A stretch of 64,000 nt of DNA. It comes from Coptis chinensis. Its lineage: Eukaryota > Streptophyta > Magnoliopsida > Ranunculales > Ranunculaceae. The stretch lies in NCBI GenBank assembly GCA_015680905.1, contig CM027385.1:18854501-18918500 (forward strand). The letters run 5' to 3'. This document shows, one piece after another, positions 45,138 through 57,508 of the stretch. Numbering within the stretch: position 1 is the stretch's first letter; the number at the start of each line of letters is the position of its first letter. The notes below the pieces were generated by a model. That model made no database searches, was not told the origin of the DNA, and saw nothing but the letters and a program-made list of their open reading frames with translations. Made by a program: the position numbers and the translations under genes.

Positions 45138-45555
45138 ATTGATGAGGCGGGCATAAAACGCAAATTGCAATTGAATGAGATTGAAGAAATCCGTAGCAAT
45201 TCTTACGATCTCGCGAAAGGATTATAAAGCTAACATGAAACGTGTTCATGATAAGAAAATCTTGCGCAAAGAGTTTGTGGTTGGTCAAAAGGTTTTGCTT
45301 TATAACTCCCGTCTACATATTTTCCTGTGGAAACTAAAACCCGTTGGTCCGGTCCTTTTTTCTTATCAAGTCACCCCTTACGGGGCAATCACCTTGGTAA
45401 ATCCCAAGGAAAACAATACCTTTCAAGTCAATGGCCAACGGTTAAAACATTTTCACAAGCTTCTGTCCCCTAATATAGAGGAAGTCCTTTTACAGGACCC
45501 TGTAAATGAGGACTGCCATTTGTCTTTTGGTGTACTTCCTTTCACTTCTATATAG
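45138..45555 (+). pseudogene. gypsy C integrase C-terminus (GPF module)
   Basis: DEAGIKRKLQLNEIEEIRSN is followed by a frameshift near 45220. Then come HDKKILRKEFVVGQKVLLYN, TPYGAITLVN and FQVNGQRLKHFHK. The last motifs are the GPF/Y module found after the integrase core in gypsy elements without a chromodomain. It ends at a TAG at 45553. Confidence 0.8.
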
Positions 45556-45730
45556 TGGTAAGTGCACCATTCAGGTAACCGGGCCCTCCCTATGGAGTGT
45601 GTGGCTATAAGTACCTAATCCTAAGTCCACGTTTCACATAATTCACGTCTCCAACTTTTGCATGTGTTCTCGGTTTTTGAGTCATGTTCCTCTATGGGGT
45701 GAATTATGTATTTATTGTTTTTTGTTTTTC

Positions 45731-45800
45731 TTATAATAAACTAATAATAAAAAATAATAAAATAATAATAATAATAATAATAAAAATAAAAATAAAAATT
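45731..45800. repeat. ATA/ATAAAA microsatellite
   Basis: A run of ATA triplets followed by TAAAAA units, in the spacer after the gypsy C integrase. Confidence 0.85.
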
Positions 45801-46551
45801 CTAAAACCATAGAAATAGCAATCCAACAAGTCTTGGGAATCTGACTTTAAAACGACCCCACGTTAAAACAAATTTTGTGTTTAAAATTTTTTGGCGGTGG
45901 CAACGATCGATTTTCCATCCGGATTGCTCGAACTTTCCATTGTGTTGCTTAGGCCCGTTAGTCGTAGTTCATTCGGGTTGACATTATCTATAACATAGAT
46001 TCCCTTCATTCGCCTAACTTACGTCACTCACGGACTTCGAGGTATTTTCCACCTTCTTATACATCACCCATGGTTGGAATTGAGTGTTTTAGGGATCATT
46101 GGATTGGAAATTCTCTACTGATCATTTCCATAACTCATTGGCCAAAATAGGACCAGTAACAAAGCGGAAAATTGAATTTGAAATTGCGAAAATATCGAAA
46201 AAAGTTCGAATTTGAATCGGGTGGGCTTAAACCCAAGACGCACGCGCCCAAGGCGTCTCCTTCCTTCCCAAAATGCACGGTTTTGTTTCCTTCTCCATCC
46301 CGCCCGGTTACCAAAAGTTAAAACAAAACTTAAACACCAAAATAAAAAAAAAATAACACAAAACACACCTATCTACACCACGCCCATTGTAACCAACAAC
46401 CCGAGTCCTCTCAAACAAAATTTCCACACCACCGAAAAAACAGCCACCAATTCAAGCTTCCAACCTTGCCACCGCACCCACCACCATCGCCACCACCCGT
46501 GTTTTAGGTTGTTTTACATCAAACTCGCCTCCTCCACCGCCTACAAAACCA
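45801..46551 (+). other. Spacer before ORF x in gypsy C
   Basis: A plus frame at 46212-46610 is open, but proline- and threonine-rich with no support from element B. I treat it as leader to ORF x. Confidence 0.45.
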
Positions 46552-47760
46552 TTGGTTGTTTCAAAAAACTTCAATGGCGCTTTGAAGAATTTTGCGGAAC
46601 AAGCATTTAGGCCCGACCGTTTCGCGCCATTCTACGCGGCGGTGATGATTAGAAGGGATTGGAATGGACTCTGGTACTCGACTGAGGAGTTCTACCACTT
46701 TGATTTGGTAGAACAGTTTTATAAGAAGCGAGAATTGGAGGGGGATAGAATTTTCATTAAGGTAGCAGGAACGAAAAAGAAGTAACGCCGACAAGCGATT
46801 CGGGTAAGCTGTTAGGCGTTACGCCTGAAAGCAACCTAGAAACGACCATTTAGGAATCCCAGTATACTTGAGTTCCTGCTTTGATGAAAGATACTGTCGG
46901 AGGGTGAATACAATACGAGTTCTCATTACGTCCGCCAGGCAACCCTGAGAACCAATCAACTGGCTGTAGCTTAGTGGATTGGTAGGAACGTCCTCGGGAA
47001 AGAAAAAGTCAGCGACATCGGTCTGTAATGTCTTCACGTTCTCTGGATTTTGCAAACGAATAAGTATAATTTCTGCATCCTCGATTTAATTTTTAAGGTG
47101 ATTAGAGGAGTGGGAAAGAGCATTGCGCCTCTTCCCGTATTGATCACTAAGATCATGCTCTCATTTAGAGTTGTCACAAAATCTGCCCCTATTATGATCA
47201 AGTTGCATTCAAATGCAACTATTTATGCTGAGTTCATCCAAAAGACTTGGCAGTTGTCAGAAGATGATATGGTTGAGTCAGAGGATGAAAGGGAGGATAT
47301 GACATGTCTGGATGACGATGTATTAGATAGTTGTAGTTCTAATTTAGAACGAATGCAAGTGCTGCAAACTGGCTTGTGTTGCGTTTATGGTAATTGTGAA
47401 GATATCCGAGATAGATAGATTGTACTTCGAAATAAACAAACGAACCTTCAGACGAGAGTTGAAATGCTCGTAGGGGTCAGGAAGATATCTTGTCTAACAT
47501 GGAGACTATCCACCAAAGATCACCAAGCCCAAGATTATCGATTAGAGATCGAGATGGAAGCACGTAGCTTATTCTGAATAGAGAGATGCTTTCTGACGAC
47601 ATGCCACCCGTGGAGGATTTTGTTTCAGCCGAGTCTGAGAGGCATGAGCGTCATCGCAGAAGGACAGATGGCTCAAGCCATTCTTCATCCCAGGACCAAT
47701 CTCCACCTCAGGGTCCATCTTCATCACATGGCTAGGTGTTCACCATCAGTTTGTGTTCGC
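46552..47760 (+). pseudogene. Additional ORF x of gypsy C
   Basis: Pieces in order: FRPDRFAPFYAAVMIRRDWN and GLWYSTEEFYHFDLVEQFYK (46600-46770), a frame-broken middle, VIRGVGKSIAPLPVLITKIM (47095-47155), TIYAEFIQKTWQLSEDDM, and the acidic ESEDEREDMTCLDDDVLDSC (47275-47335). The tail near 47590-47730 is charged. The same order in B shows a conserved gene between integrase and ORF y. Function unknown. Confidence 0.55.
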
Positions 47761-48389
47761 TGTTATGTCATTATTTTTATTGTTTTATTAGTTGGATTTT
47801 AATTCAGTTGTTAAATTTAAATATTAATGTGTTTGTTTTATGTTGTTTGGATTTAAATTTTTTTTAATATAATTGGTTATTTTCGAATTGTGCTTGTCTT
47901 TATCATTAATCCCACCTTCCCGAATTGTTTGCGGGTGGTAATATTTATACCGAGCATAATTCGTTATATGATCATCTTCTGTAAAGTTGTCTTGGAGTAA
48001 AGGTTGAGAATTTGGCCAATATCGGCATATCTATGATTATGTGTGGTGGTAGCATGAAATCTAGGAGAGTTTAGAAGGTACTATTCTAAATCCAGTATAA
48101 AAGATACCAGGGTTAATATAAAATCAAAAATATGATTTGTTTCCGTTTTCGGGTTTGGAAATTTTCTATTTCCGGAAATTGCCTTAAACAATTTGGCAAC
48201 TTGCTTAAACAATTCGTTTTGGAAGTTCAGAACATATTTAAACTTCCTTCATTCTACACTCACAACCCACACTACACCCCACCATCATCTCTCACCTTTC
48301 ACTCCAAGCTTTTCCTTCTTTTTCCTTGTAAATTTCTGTTTTCAAAGACTTACGAAAGACTTCCCCTGCAGACCCTATCAGAAATTTTA

Positions 48390-48500
48390 CTCAGAGCGCA
48401 CCTGCGCCCAAGTTGAGCGCGACTCGCGCCTAAACACTATAAATCCAAAAACACCCGACTGCACCTGCGCCCAAGTGGAGCGCACCTACGCCCTGCCCTC
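48390..48500. repeat. GC-rich GAGCGCACCTGCGCCC tract before ORF y in gypsy C
   Basis: Repeats of GCGCACCTGCGCCCAAGT and GAGCGC lie about 75-185 bases before the ORF y start at 48574. This is the counterpart of 17490-17720 in B. Confidence 0.6.
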
Positions 48501-48573
48501 CGTAAACACGAAAATTTCCAATTTTCTGAGGGTTGTTCTAGGATTTTTGGAGCTGTTCAAAAAAGTAGTTGAG

Positions 48574-49474
48574 ATGACATCTCCTATAGTCATACCTGAA
48601 CAGTCTTTTCGAAGACGGTTGGGAACCGAGACCTATGGACATTGGTTTCAAACAGATCCCGCAGCTTAGGATGGCTTCATCTATCGGTAAGTGATGACGA
48701 TTCATATTCAGCGACTTCATCGCTTATTTCTATGACCACGTTAGATTCTATTGTAATTAGGATGGAGAACAAGAATTCTCCGTTGTAGTTGATGACACGA
48801 CACTAGAATTCAATAAATATGTGGTAGCTTTAGTTTCAGGATTACCAATACCTGATCCTGTTCACACATGGGGATATATGACCGATAATGCATACCTTTA
48901 TGATTATACATATTTCCATGAGTATTATGGGGAAGGGGTATTTCGAGTAATGGACCAGGGGCGATATAGGATTGCCCTTGGTAGCCTGTCCCTAAACGTA
49001 AGCACCACCATGTTATTCATCCTGATGAATATTTTGGGGGAATGGCAGTTCACTTCTGCAAATAGTACTACTGGTGACATTTTCCTCGCTTTAGCTGAGG
49101 GACGTCGCCGATATGACATTCCCCGAGTTTTAGTCACTAGTCTTAAGAGAGCCCAAAGCATGAGGCGTAAGTATCTTCCTATGCCTGTTTTGGTAAGCCG
49201 CATCATGCATAGTTGTTTACCTGTATTTTGTGCCCAATTCACAGATTGGAAAAGGGTTGAAGTCATGAGACCCACCAATTAGGTGGTTCACTCATTCAAT
49301 TATGACTTGGCGAATGGCGTGCGACCTCATTTGGTCGCCCGACATCCCATCGGACATAATAACACTTAACAGGTTAGCATTAGTAGATGATAAATGGCGG
49401 CAAGCTTGGCAAGTTATAATGGCTTGGCAGGATGCGAAGGAACCTCATCTCTTTGATGAGGAGGAGGATGCTTA
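48574..49474 (+). pseudogene. Additional ORF y of gypsy C (env-like position)
   Basis: Starts MTSPIVIPEQSF at 48574. A frameshift and stops occupy 48660-48820, then an open frame runs 48821-49282 (IPDPVHTWGYMTDNAYLYDY, MLFILMNILGEWQF, RRRYDIPRVLVTSLKRAQ). A TAG at 49280 interrupts it, and the reading resumes to FDEEEDA before the TAA at about 49472. It matches B ORF y closely, so the protein was under constraint in the family. Function unknown. Confidence 0.65.
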
Positions 49475-51270
49475 AGCGGGAGATAAGGTAAGTTTTCATT
49501 CTAGTTTGTGTCTGCTTATGTCCCAAGCAATTTGATTCTTGTTAACCCCATAATGGGAGGAACTCTTATAAAGTTGCGTCAGTTTTTATATTAGTATGTT
49601 TTAACCTTGTTTTGCAGATGTTCCAGAATTTCACGCGTTTCTATGGTATTTTTCTACCCTCTTTATTTAAATGCTTTGAGGACAAAGCATGCTTCTTGTT
49701 TGGGGGGGGGGCATAGAAACACGTGTAATTAAGGCATCTGTTAGGATATAGATATGTATAATATGCATTTGTTTTCAAGTTAAAAATTTCAAAAATATAA
49801 ATAAATAAGTTTATGCTATACACTTAGGAATATGGGTATTGTTTTTTTTCTATATGCTCTTAACAATCTAGAAGTCTCACGTAGCTTTTGCATCAGAATA
49901 ATTGTTAGAAACTTAGGTTAATATGTGGGTAATAATCTTTGCATCTATTTATAAATATATTACATGAGTATCTATGATTGTTAGCAGTAAGTTTCTGAAA
50001 TCTAGGCTAGAGTACTTATTCTACAAATCCTGTGAGAATATAGCCTAAAGCCTTATATGAGCGAAACATTTGAGAAATGACACAAGGGAGAAGTAAAATC
50101 CGGATAGAGAAATCACACGTCCACTTGTTTGATCACTATGCCATATCCTAAGCGAGAATTTAGGCCCTCTTCGGATCGATATAGCCAGAAATTTAAACCT
50201 ATGAATTATTTTCCGCTAGTCGCCCCTCCTCTGAGCCTTTCTTTAGCCTTCCATAAACCACAATTCCTTTACCCTATTACAAAAACAAAAAAAAATAAAA
50301 AATTCAACTTACCCAATCTAGAATAAGTCTGAGAATAGAATGAGTGAAGAAAGAAGAAGAGAAAAACCTGTGTAAACAAAAATTAGTTAGTTGCTTTAGA
50401 AAAAAAAAAAAAAAGTTTCCATCCAAGGAAAAGAAAAAGAAAAATATAAATAAATAAAAACTCCAAAAATATAATAAAAGAGAGTCAAAAGCCAAAGAAA
50501 AGAAAAAGAAAAATATGGCTAAGAATAAAAACAAAGTATAGAAGCAAAAGAAAATAACAAGGTTTTCTCTAAGTTACATAATGTGAAGACTCTATTATCT
50601 CAGACTTGTCCTTTTGAATATCCATTTCCTTCCTTCTTAAACCATCTCCTAATCCCCACAACACCTAATAAAGACCTCTAGCTTAATTAGGAATAGGTTA
50701 GTGTGATAGTAAGTGGCAGATGTGTTTGATCGACTCCGCTTCCTTGTTTGTCATTGAGATTGTAAGGTAAAAGTGTGCCCACTACACAATCGGAGCAAAT
50801 GAAACTTGAGCGGAAAAATCAGAGTGGTTTTTGTCTTAATATTTATGTGAGGACCTACTTAAGGACGTTATTCCGAGTTTTCAGAAACGAACCTGCTAGG
50901 TATTTCATAGTATTACTCATAGTATATATATTTGTATCATAGATGATTGATTATTATGCATATATTAGTTTAGGTTTTTGACTTGGTTATTCTTATTCAT
51001 TTGCTAGTGAGATGTATAGATAGTTGAGACATGAATGAGGAAACAATAGTTTTATTTCTTAATCGTTGTAGTATAGATGAAGTTTATGAGTACCTTCACT
51101 GGAAAACTCTCACGAGGCTATAACTCGTCCACTAGGGAATTCCTAGTGGTTTAAGGCCTTGTTGCATATGGTCAATGCAATCACACTCAGCGAAACGAGA
51201 GTAGTTAGAACTCTATTTTTTGGTCACTTATTCTAATTTCTCATATTTGCTTGAGGACAAGCAAAATGCT
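49475..51270 (+). other. Long 3' untranslated region of gypsy C
   Basis: AT-rich, without reading frames, including a G run near 49701-49709 and an A run near 50400-50414. It is collinear with 14707-16500 in B. Confidence 0.65.
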
Positions 51271-51271
51271 G

Positions 51272-51283
51272 TTTGGGGGTGGT
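51272..51283 (+). other. Polypurine tract of gypsy C
   Basis: TTTGGGGGTGGT, directly before the LTR. Confidence 0.85.
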
Positions 51284-51284
51284 T

Positions 51285-52750
51285 TGATAAGAGCCCAAAA
51301 CTGTAGTTTTAACCCTCAAATGTCATACTTTAAGACCAATTATGTGAGTAATAATTAAGAGTTAATACTGATTACGTGTTTTTATGCGTTTCAGGCTTCA
51401 AAGTCAATTATGTGTAGAAATGTGCCACTTTGATGAGATAAAGGAGAAATGGTTGGTTGCTAAGGAGTTCTGTGATTAAAGGCCAAGATTCAAGAAGACA
51501 AAGCCTTTCTAAAGCCCGGTCAAAGCTGAAAAGTCAAAGTCAACGAGGGCAGAAATAGCACACAAAGTCAGCAGAACTTCCGAAGGCCATATCTTTGGAC
51601 TTAGACCACGGAATTGGGTCTACCTTATGTCAAAACGACCGGCTCGGAAAGAGCTTTCCAATGGTCCAAGCCTTGGCCCAATCAGAGGAGCAAAAGTGGA
51701 CGAAAAGTCTGTCGAAGCCAACTGCAGCTGAAGAGGCCTTTTGAAAGAATTGGGTTTTGGGCCTGATTCTCTGGCCCAAAACATGGCTCCAAGCCCATGC
51801 ACGATTTTTGGATCTGAAACATATAAAAACAAAAGCTTAGCTCTTGGTTAATGGTAGCTAGTTAGACCTAAAACTATAGATAATTCTAGATCTAGTTTTC
51901 ATTAAATAAAATTAAGTTTAGTTCATTTCAATTCTTGTTTTAGAATAATCTTTAGAATCATTGTTCTTCATTAGTTTGATAAATAAAATGGCTAGTTTGT
52001 CAATTTCGATTTTGTCATTTCAATTTATAGATCTAATTTTAATTCTTGTTGAGTATCATTTCTGAGTGGTTAAATTAGATTGAAGTATTGTTAGTTAAAT
52101 TAGCCCAGTTAGAATTTTGGTATGATGTTTAGTTATAATTCAATGAGAAATAATGGTTTGATGAATCAAGGCTAAAACCTTCATTAGAGGGGTTGATGAA
52201 GCCTTGATGAAAACTTAGTTGTATAGTATAGAGTCGTTGTAGAGTCTATTCCATTCTAGGAGGTCGTGTTTCGCCATGAGAATGGGTGAATGACCTCACA
52301 TGCTAGTTATAATTGGCAGAAATGCCATGCTAATTAGGGATTAGAACGAGCAATTCTTACTGTAAGAACGTAAGAATTGGATTACAACAGTCTATGCTAG
52401 GTGATTAAGTTGGATTTGAGGTGGATTCACTTCCCCTCTAATTCTTTATCTAGATTCACATTTCAGTATTCCGTAGCATTCCGTTATTCGTAACTTGTCA
52501 ATTGAATCCACCCCGTAGTATAGAATTCCCCTCGTAAATCTCTCACTAGACTTATGATTGATTAGTTGACGCGAAACCATCGCATGCTAAAGAACTAGGA
52601 GTGGAACGAATTTGTTACTCCACTCTATTTCGATAGAATTGAGAGTAGAAAACTTGATAGCAATTAGTAAAAATAAAGTTTTAGTTTACTTACGTTTTGA
52701 GTTTCATCGTTCATTTCGTAGGTAAACTATATATCTGTTTATATCTATCA
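51285..52750 (+). repeat. 3' LTR of gypsy C
   Basis: 1466 bp, TGATAAGAGCCC to ATATCTATCA. It is collinear with the LTRs of B and D. Confidence 0.9.
51590..51833 (+). promoter_or_regulatory. Conserved LTR promoter block of the gypsy family
   Basis: ATATAAAAAC at 51821-51830 is a TATA box. Upstream within about 100 bp are TGGGCC/GGCCCA-type words (TTTTGGGCCTGATT, TGGCCCAAAAC, AAGCCCATGC) and CCAATCAG near 51680. TGGGCC words are known binding sites of TCP-class plant factors. The block is the best-conserved part of all six LTR copies in the window. Confidence 0.5.
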
Positions 52751-52998
52751 TGAGGGCAGGTCCGATTGACAATCAAGTTTAGTACAAGAAAAACTTACTC
52801 TTTCTTTATCACACAGTGAGACATAAACCTTCTCGCTCCCTTTCGAATGAATCTATAGAGGGGGAAATTCAGCCATGTTCAAGTAATTATAAATTAGAGA
52901 TCATGGAGAAGATGATGGTAAGCTCATATACCCTAAATTTGTGGCCGTTTGATTATTATCACTTAAGAAGAAGAAATTATATGCAAATCGGTTCTGGA
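52751..52998. other. No recognisable gene
   Basis: Short AT-rich interval between gypsy C and copia E. Its end (GCAAATCGGTTCTGGA) continues at 57784 once copia E is removed. Confidence 0.4.
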
Positions 52999-53281
52999 TG
53001 TTAACTAATGTAATGTTAGTGTTAGAGATATGTAACTTAAGTTTTCATATGCAGAAATGGTACTGTTCGGCTCTATGTCTCCTCCGAACAGAAGGTTTTG
53101 AGTAGTCTGCAGATGTATGTTGTAAGAAGTGACATACCATGAAAGTATGACAGTTATAGTGACATATCTACTTGTAAGTTGTACCCAATATATAAGGAAC
53201 TATTTTGAGAGTGAATAGATACGAGATAGAGTGTTTTTAGAGTGAAAAACCTATCTCTTTGTCTCTACCATTAACCTAACA
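52999..53281 (+). repeat. 5' LTR of copia E
   Basis: 283 bp, TGTTAACTAATG to ACCTAACA. A TATA-like AATATATAAGG lies near 53188-53198. Confidence 0.94.
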
Positions 53282-53283
53282 AT

Positions 53284-53295
53284 TGGTATCAGAGC
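53284..53295 (+). other. Primer binding site of copia E (tRNA-Met)
   Basis: TGGTATCAGAGC, two bases after the LTR. It is the standard plant copia primer site, complementary to initiator tRNA-Met. Confidence 0.93.
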
Positions 53296-53451
53296 TAAGA
53301 TCAAAAGGAGCTAAGATCAAAGTGAGATTAAAAATCAAAGTGAGGTAGTGAAGAAAAGAGAGAAGAAATCTAAAATTTCTAAAAATTAGCAAGGAGAAAG
53401 TAGATCTGGAAATTTTAAGAAGAAAGGTGAAAGCTTTGTGAAAGATTCTTA

Positions 53452-54255
53452 ATGGCGGGCTCAAGTAACTCAAGTTTGAACATTCAATAACCTTCTATTC
53501 CATTATTTGAAGGTGATAACTATGATTTTTGGTGTATAAAGATGAGAACTTTATTCATTTCTGAAGATATTTGGGATTTGGTAGAAAATGGGTATGTAGA
53601 ACCAGCAACAATGGAACGGTTAACCAATACTCAAAATGAGCAATTGAAAGATGCAAAGAACAAGGATGTTAAAGCTTTTCTCTTTATTCAACAAGGTGTA
53701 GGAGACACCATCTTTCCAAAGATTATGGGAGCAACAAAATCCAAAGATGCATGGAGTATTCTTCAAACTTTAAGAAGAGAGTTTGAAAATATGAAAATGA
53801 AAGAAAATGAATCCTTAAATGATTATTCCTCTAAATTCACTGAACTTGTGAACCAAATGAAAGCTTATGGTGAAGAAGTTAGTGATAGAAAAATTGTGCA
53901 AAAGATTTTGATGACTTTACCTCAAAAGTTTGATCCTATTATAGCTGTAATTGAGGAAACAAAAGACATTTCTGAGTTAAGTTTAAAAGAATTGTTAGGC
54001 TCTTTGAAATCTTTTGAACAAAGACTTATGAGACACTCCAAAAAATCAGTTGAGAGTGCATTTCAGTCCAAGCTGAATTTCAATTCAAGGCATGAAGAAA
54101 AGAGACCGTTGAAAAGTGAAAACAAGCCGGAATCATCAAGAGGTGGTGGTAGGCACTGGAGAGGAAGAAGTAGAGGTCAAGGTCGAGGAAGATTTGATCA
54201 TGAAAGAAGGCCTAGAAGTGAAGATTCTTCATTTAACGAAGTGTTACCATTGTAA
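53452..54255 (+). pseudogene. copia E gag
   Basis: ATG at 53452 is followed by a TAA at codon 13 (53488-53490), one change from a glutamine codon. The same frame then runs to 54255: IPLFEGDNYDFWCIKMRTLF, GATKSKDAWSILQTLRREFE, LNDYSSKFTELVNQMKAYGE and ISELSLKELLGSLKSFEQRL, the copia gag (UBN2-type) domain, ending in a basic GGRHWRGRSRGQGRGR region. A one-base shift near 54230 breaks the link to the zinc knuckles. Confidence 0.88.
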
Positions 54256-55570
54256 TAGAAGTGGCCATATTGAGAAAGATTGTTGGTTCAAGGGGCAACC
54301 ACAATGTTACAATTGCAAGAAGTTTGGGCATGTGAAAAGAGATTGTCAATCTCAACAAGCAAGTATTGTGGAAGAAAAAGAAGGTGAAGGTAACTTATTT
54401 TTTACTTGTCAAAGTGTTGCCGAGCATAAGAATGATGTATGGTTTCTTGATAGCGGTTGTAGTAATCATATGACCGGTGACAAAAATCTATTTTTGGACA
54501 TGGATTCAAGCTTTAATTCACAAGTGAAGATGGGAAATGGTGTTTTGGTGGCTGTGCAAGGCAAGGGTACAATTGGTGTTCACACTAATGAGGGCACCAA
54601 GCGTATTCATGATGTTTTTCTTGTTCCGGACTTAGACCAAAATTTGCTAAGTGTTGACCAGCTTGTAGAACATGGTTATGGAGTCCATTTTGAGAATGAT
54701 GGGTGTGTTATCTATGATAAGAAGCATGGGCAGCAGCAACTCATCAAGAAGTTCCAGATGGAGAAAAATAGAAGTTTTCCATTGGTGTTCAATTATGAAA
54801 GAAATGTGGCTTTGAAAGTGCAATGTACTAATGAGTCTTGGTTATGGCATCGTAGATTTGGGCATTTGAACTTTGTTGGTCTCAATTTGCTTTGTCAAAA
54901 AGTCATGGTACAAGGATTGCCGAAGAGTATTGAAGATAAAAATGAAGTTTGTGAAGGGTGTACACTTGGGAAGCATCACAGAAAACCTTTTCCAAAAGGT
55001 GTAGAATGGCGAGCAAATGAAATGTTTGGTCTTGTTCATACCGATGTTTGTGGTCCAATGAGGACACTGTCTTACTCAAACAATATGTATTTTATTCTCT
55101 TTATTGATGATTACACAAGGATGACATGGGTTTATTTTATGAGGGAGAAATCCGAAGTATTTTCTGTTTTCAAGAAGTTCAAAAGCTATGTCGAGAAGCA
55201 AAGTGGTCGGTGTTATATCAAGAAGTTGCGAAGTGGCAATGGGAAGGAGTATAATTCTCATGAGTTTGATAAGTTTTGTAAAGATGAAGGCATGGAAAGA
55301 CAGCTCACAGTTGGGTATACACCGCAGCAAAATGGAGTATCCGAAAGAAAGAACCAAACCATGATGGAAATGGCAAGAAGTATGCTACATGAGAAGGGTT
55401 TTCCTAAGGTTTTTTGGGCCGAAGCTGTAAATACAGCAGTGTACTTGCTGAATAGATGTTCTACAAAGGCAGTATGGGGACAAACTCCGGTTGAAGCTTG
55501 GAGTGGCAGAAAACCATCCGTAAGGCATCTCAAGGTGTTTGGAAGTGTATGTTATACGCAAGTTCCATAG
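54233..55570 (+). pseudogene. copia E zinc knuckles, protease and integrase
   Basis: Two CCHC knuckles, CYHCNRSGHIEKDC (54241) and CYNCKKFGHVKRDC (54304), bind the element RNA. The protease motif is WFLDSGCSNHMTG near 54440. The integrase zinc-binding HHCC region is near 54847-54965 (WHRRFGHLNF, CEGCTLGKHH). The core has HTDVCGPM with its first catalytic aspartate. In the second block, RSGNGKEY, a glycine (GGC, 55235-55237) replaces the expected catalytic aspartate. GYTPQQNGVSERKNQT keeps the glutamate. A TAG at 55568-55570 and a TGA at 55577-55579 follow. Confidence 0.9.
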
Positions 55571-55579
55571 GAGAAATGA

Positions 55580-57508
55580 AGCAAGCTAGATGAGACAAGT
55601 GAGAAGTGTATCTTTGTGGGTTATAGCTCGCAATCAAAAGGCTATAGATTGTATAGTCTCAATAGCAAGAAGATGGTTACAAGCCGAGATGTGATATTTG
55701 ATGAGAAAGCTAGTTGGAATTGGGATGAAGGCAATGTTGAAAGGAAATATGTCTTAGTCAAGGAGGAAGCAAAAAAATCAGCACATGAAGGTGAAAGTGA
55801 TGAAGACGCACCTCAATCCTCACCAAGGTCAGGTTCGTCAACACCATCACAGAGTTCTCCAAGTTCATCATCGTCATCTCCACCCTCCACTCCTAAAAGG
55901 ATAGGAAGTTTGAAAGAAGTAATTAAGAGAATTGAAAGGTGTAACTTTTGTGTCATGGTACCAGAAAATTTTGAAGAAGCAGTGAAAGATGAAGCATGGG
56001 TAAAGGCTATGGAAGAAGAAGTTCAAGTCATTGAGAATAACAAGACATGGGTGTTAGTTGAAAGGACGATGCATAAAGACGTTATTGATGTGAAATGGGT
56101 TTTTAGGGTGAAGTATAATCCCAATGGTACCGTGCAAAGAAACAAAGCAAGATTGGTTGCCAAGGGTTATTCTCAAAAGCTCGGTGTGGATTATGATGAA
56201 ACATTTGCTCCGGTTTCACGTCTTGACACTATTAGAGCTATTATAGCTATGGCGGCACAAAAAGGTTGGTTGTTATACCAACTTGATGTAAAATCAGCAT
56301 TCTTGAATGGGGAATTGAAAGAAGAGGTGTATGTTGAACAACCTCAAGGCTTTATGGTGAAAGGAGAAGAAGACAAAGTGTACAAGTTGAAGAAAGCTTT
56401 GTATGGCTTGAAGCAATCACCAAGGACATGGTATAGTCAAATTAATGGCTATTTCATTAAAAGCGGGTTCAAGAAAAGCAAGAGTGAGCCTACCTTGTAC
56501 GTAAAATGCAAAGGTACATCTATTTTGGTTGTTGCATTGTATGTAGATGACCTGATTTTTACTGGTAATGATGCTAGAATGATTGATGAATTTAAGATTG
56601 ATATGATGAAGAAGTATGAGATAAATGATAAGGGTTTGCTACATCACTTTCTTGGAATTGAGATATACCAAGAAGATGATGGTGTGTTCATTTGTCAAAA
56701 GAAGTATGCTAAAAATATTGTGAAGAAGTTTGGTATGGTGGGTTGCAAGCCAACGCCAACACCACTTGTTGTCAATGAGAGACTCATGAAGGAAGACGAG
56801 GCGAAGAAGGTAGATGAGACTTTCTATAGAAGTTTGGTTGGAAACTTGTTGTACCTTGCAGTGACAAGGCCGGATATTGCATATGCTTCGAGTTTGTTGT
56901 CAAGATTTATGAGTTCTCCTAGTCACTTTCATCTTGGGGCAGCAAAGAGAGTGTTACGATACATACAAGGAAGTCTGAATTTTGGCATCAAGTATGATAG
57001 AGATGTAGATGTCAAGTTGATTGGCTATTGTGATAGTGATTGGGGAGGTTGCAGTGGTGATATGAGGAGTACTTTTGGTAATGCATTTTCTCTTGGTTCG
57101 GGTATATTTTCATGGTGTTCAAAGAAGCAAGAAACGGTGCCTCAATCATCAGCTGAAGCGGAGTACATTTCAGCAGCAATGGCGACTTCTATAGTCACTT
57201 GGTTGAGAAGAATAATGGAGGATCTCAAGGAGAAGCAAGAGGAAGGCACGAAGTTGTTTTGTTATTACAAATCAGCCATAGCAATGGCAAAGAACTCAGT
57301 CTATCACAACAGGACAAGGCATATAGTGATCAAGTATCACTTCATAAGGGAAGTCATGGAGAAAGGTGAAATCCAGCTTGAGTATTGCAAGTTCGAAGAG
57401 CAAATTGCGGACATCTTTACAAAGGATTTGTCGAGGGATAAATTCCAGCAGCTAAGGGAACTCTTAGGAGTCCATGAACATTCCATTAAGGGGGAGAATG
57501 TTAACTAA
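55580..57508 (+). pseudogene. copia E reverse transcriptase and RNase H
   Basis: The frame is open from 55580 for about 640 codons and is the same frame as the integrase part. It begins [20 protein letters not shown] (integrase C-terminus), then a serine-rich linker. The RT has [40 protein letters not shown] and the catalytic YVDDLIFTG near 56540. RNase H has [10 protein letters not shown] near 57020 and [11 protein letters not shown] near 57150. It ends at [20 protein letters not shown] and the TAA inside the LTR start. RT and RNase H catalytic residues look intact. Confidence 0.92.
57488..57497 (+). other. Polypurine tract of copia E
   Basis: AAGGGGGAGA, directly before the 3' LTR. Confidence 0.9.

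Larger units (their letters stand above)
45138..52750 (+). mobile_element. gypsy element C, 3' half, same family as B
   Basis: A plus-strand element lacking everything before the integrase C-terminus. It has the integrase end (45138-45555), ORF x remnants (46552-47760), ORF y (48574-49474), a 1.8-kb untranslated region, polypurine tract (51272-51283) and a complete 3' LTR (51285-52750). It is collinear with the 3' part of B over about 7.6 kb. It abuts the truncated copia LTR at 45137/45138 without a duplication, so the 5' half was lost by deletion or recombination. Confidence 0.88.

Noticed and set aside
46212-46610. A 132-codon plus-strand frame as a separate gene in gypsy C
   Set aside because: Low-complexity proline/threonine/histidine content and no support from the matching part of B.
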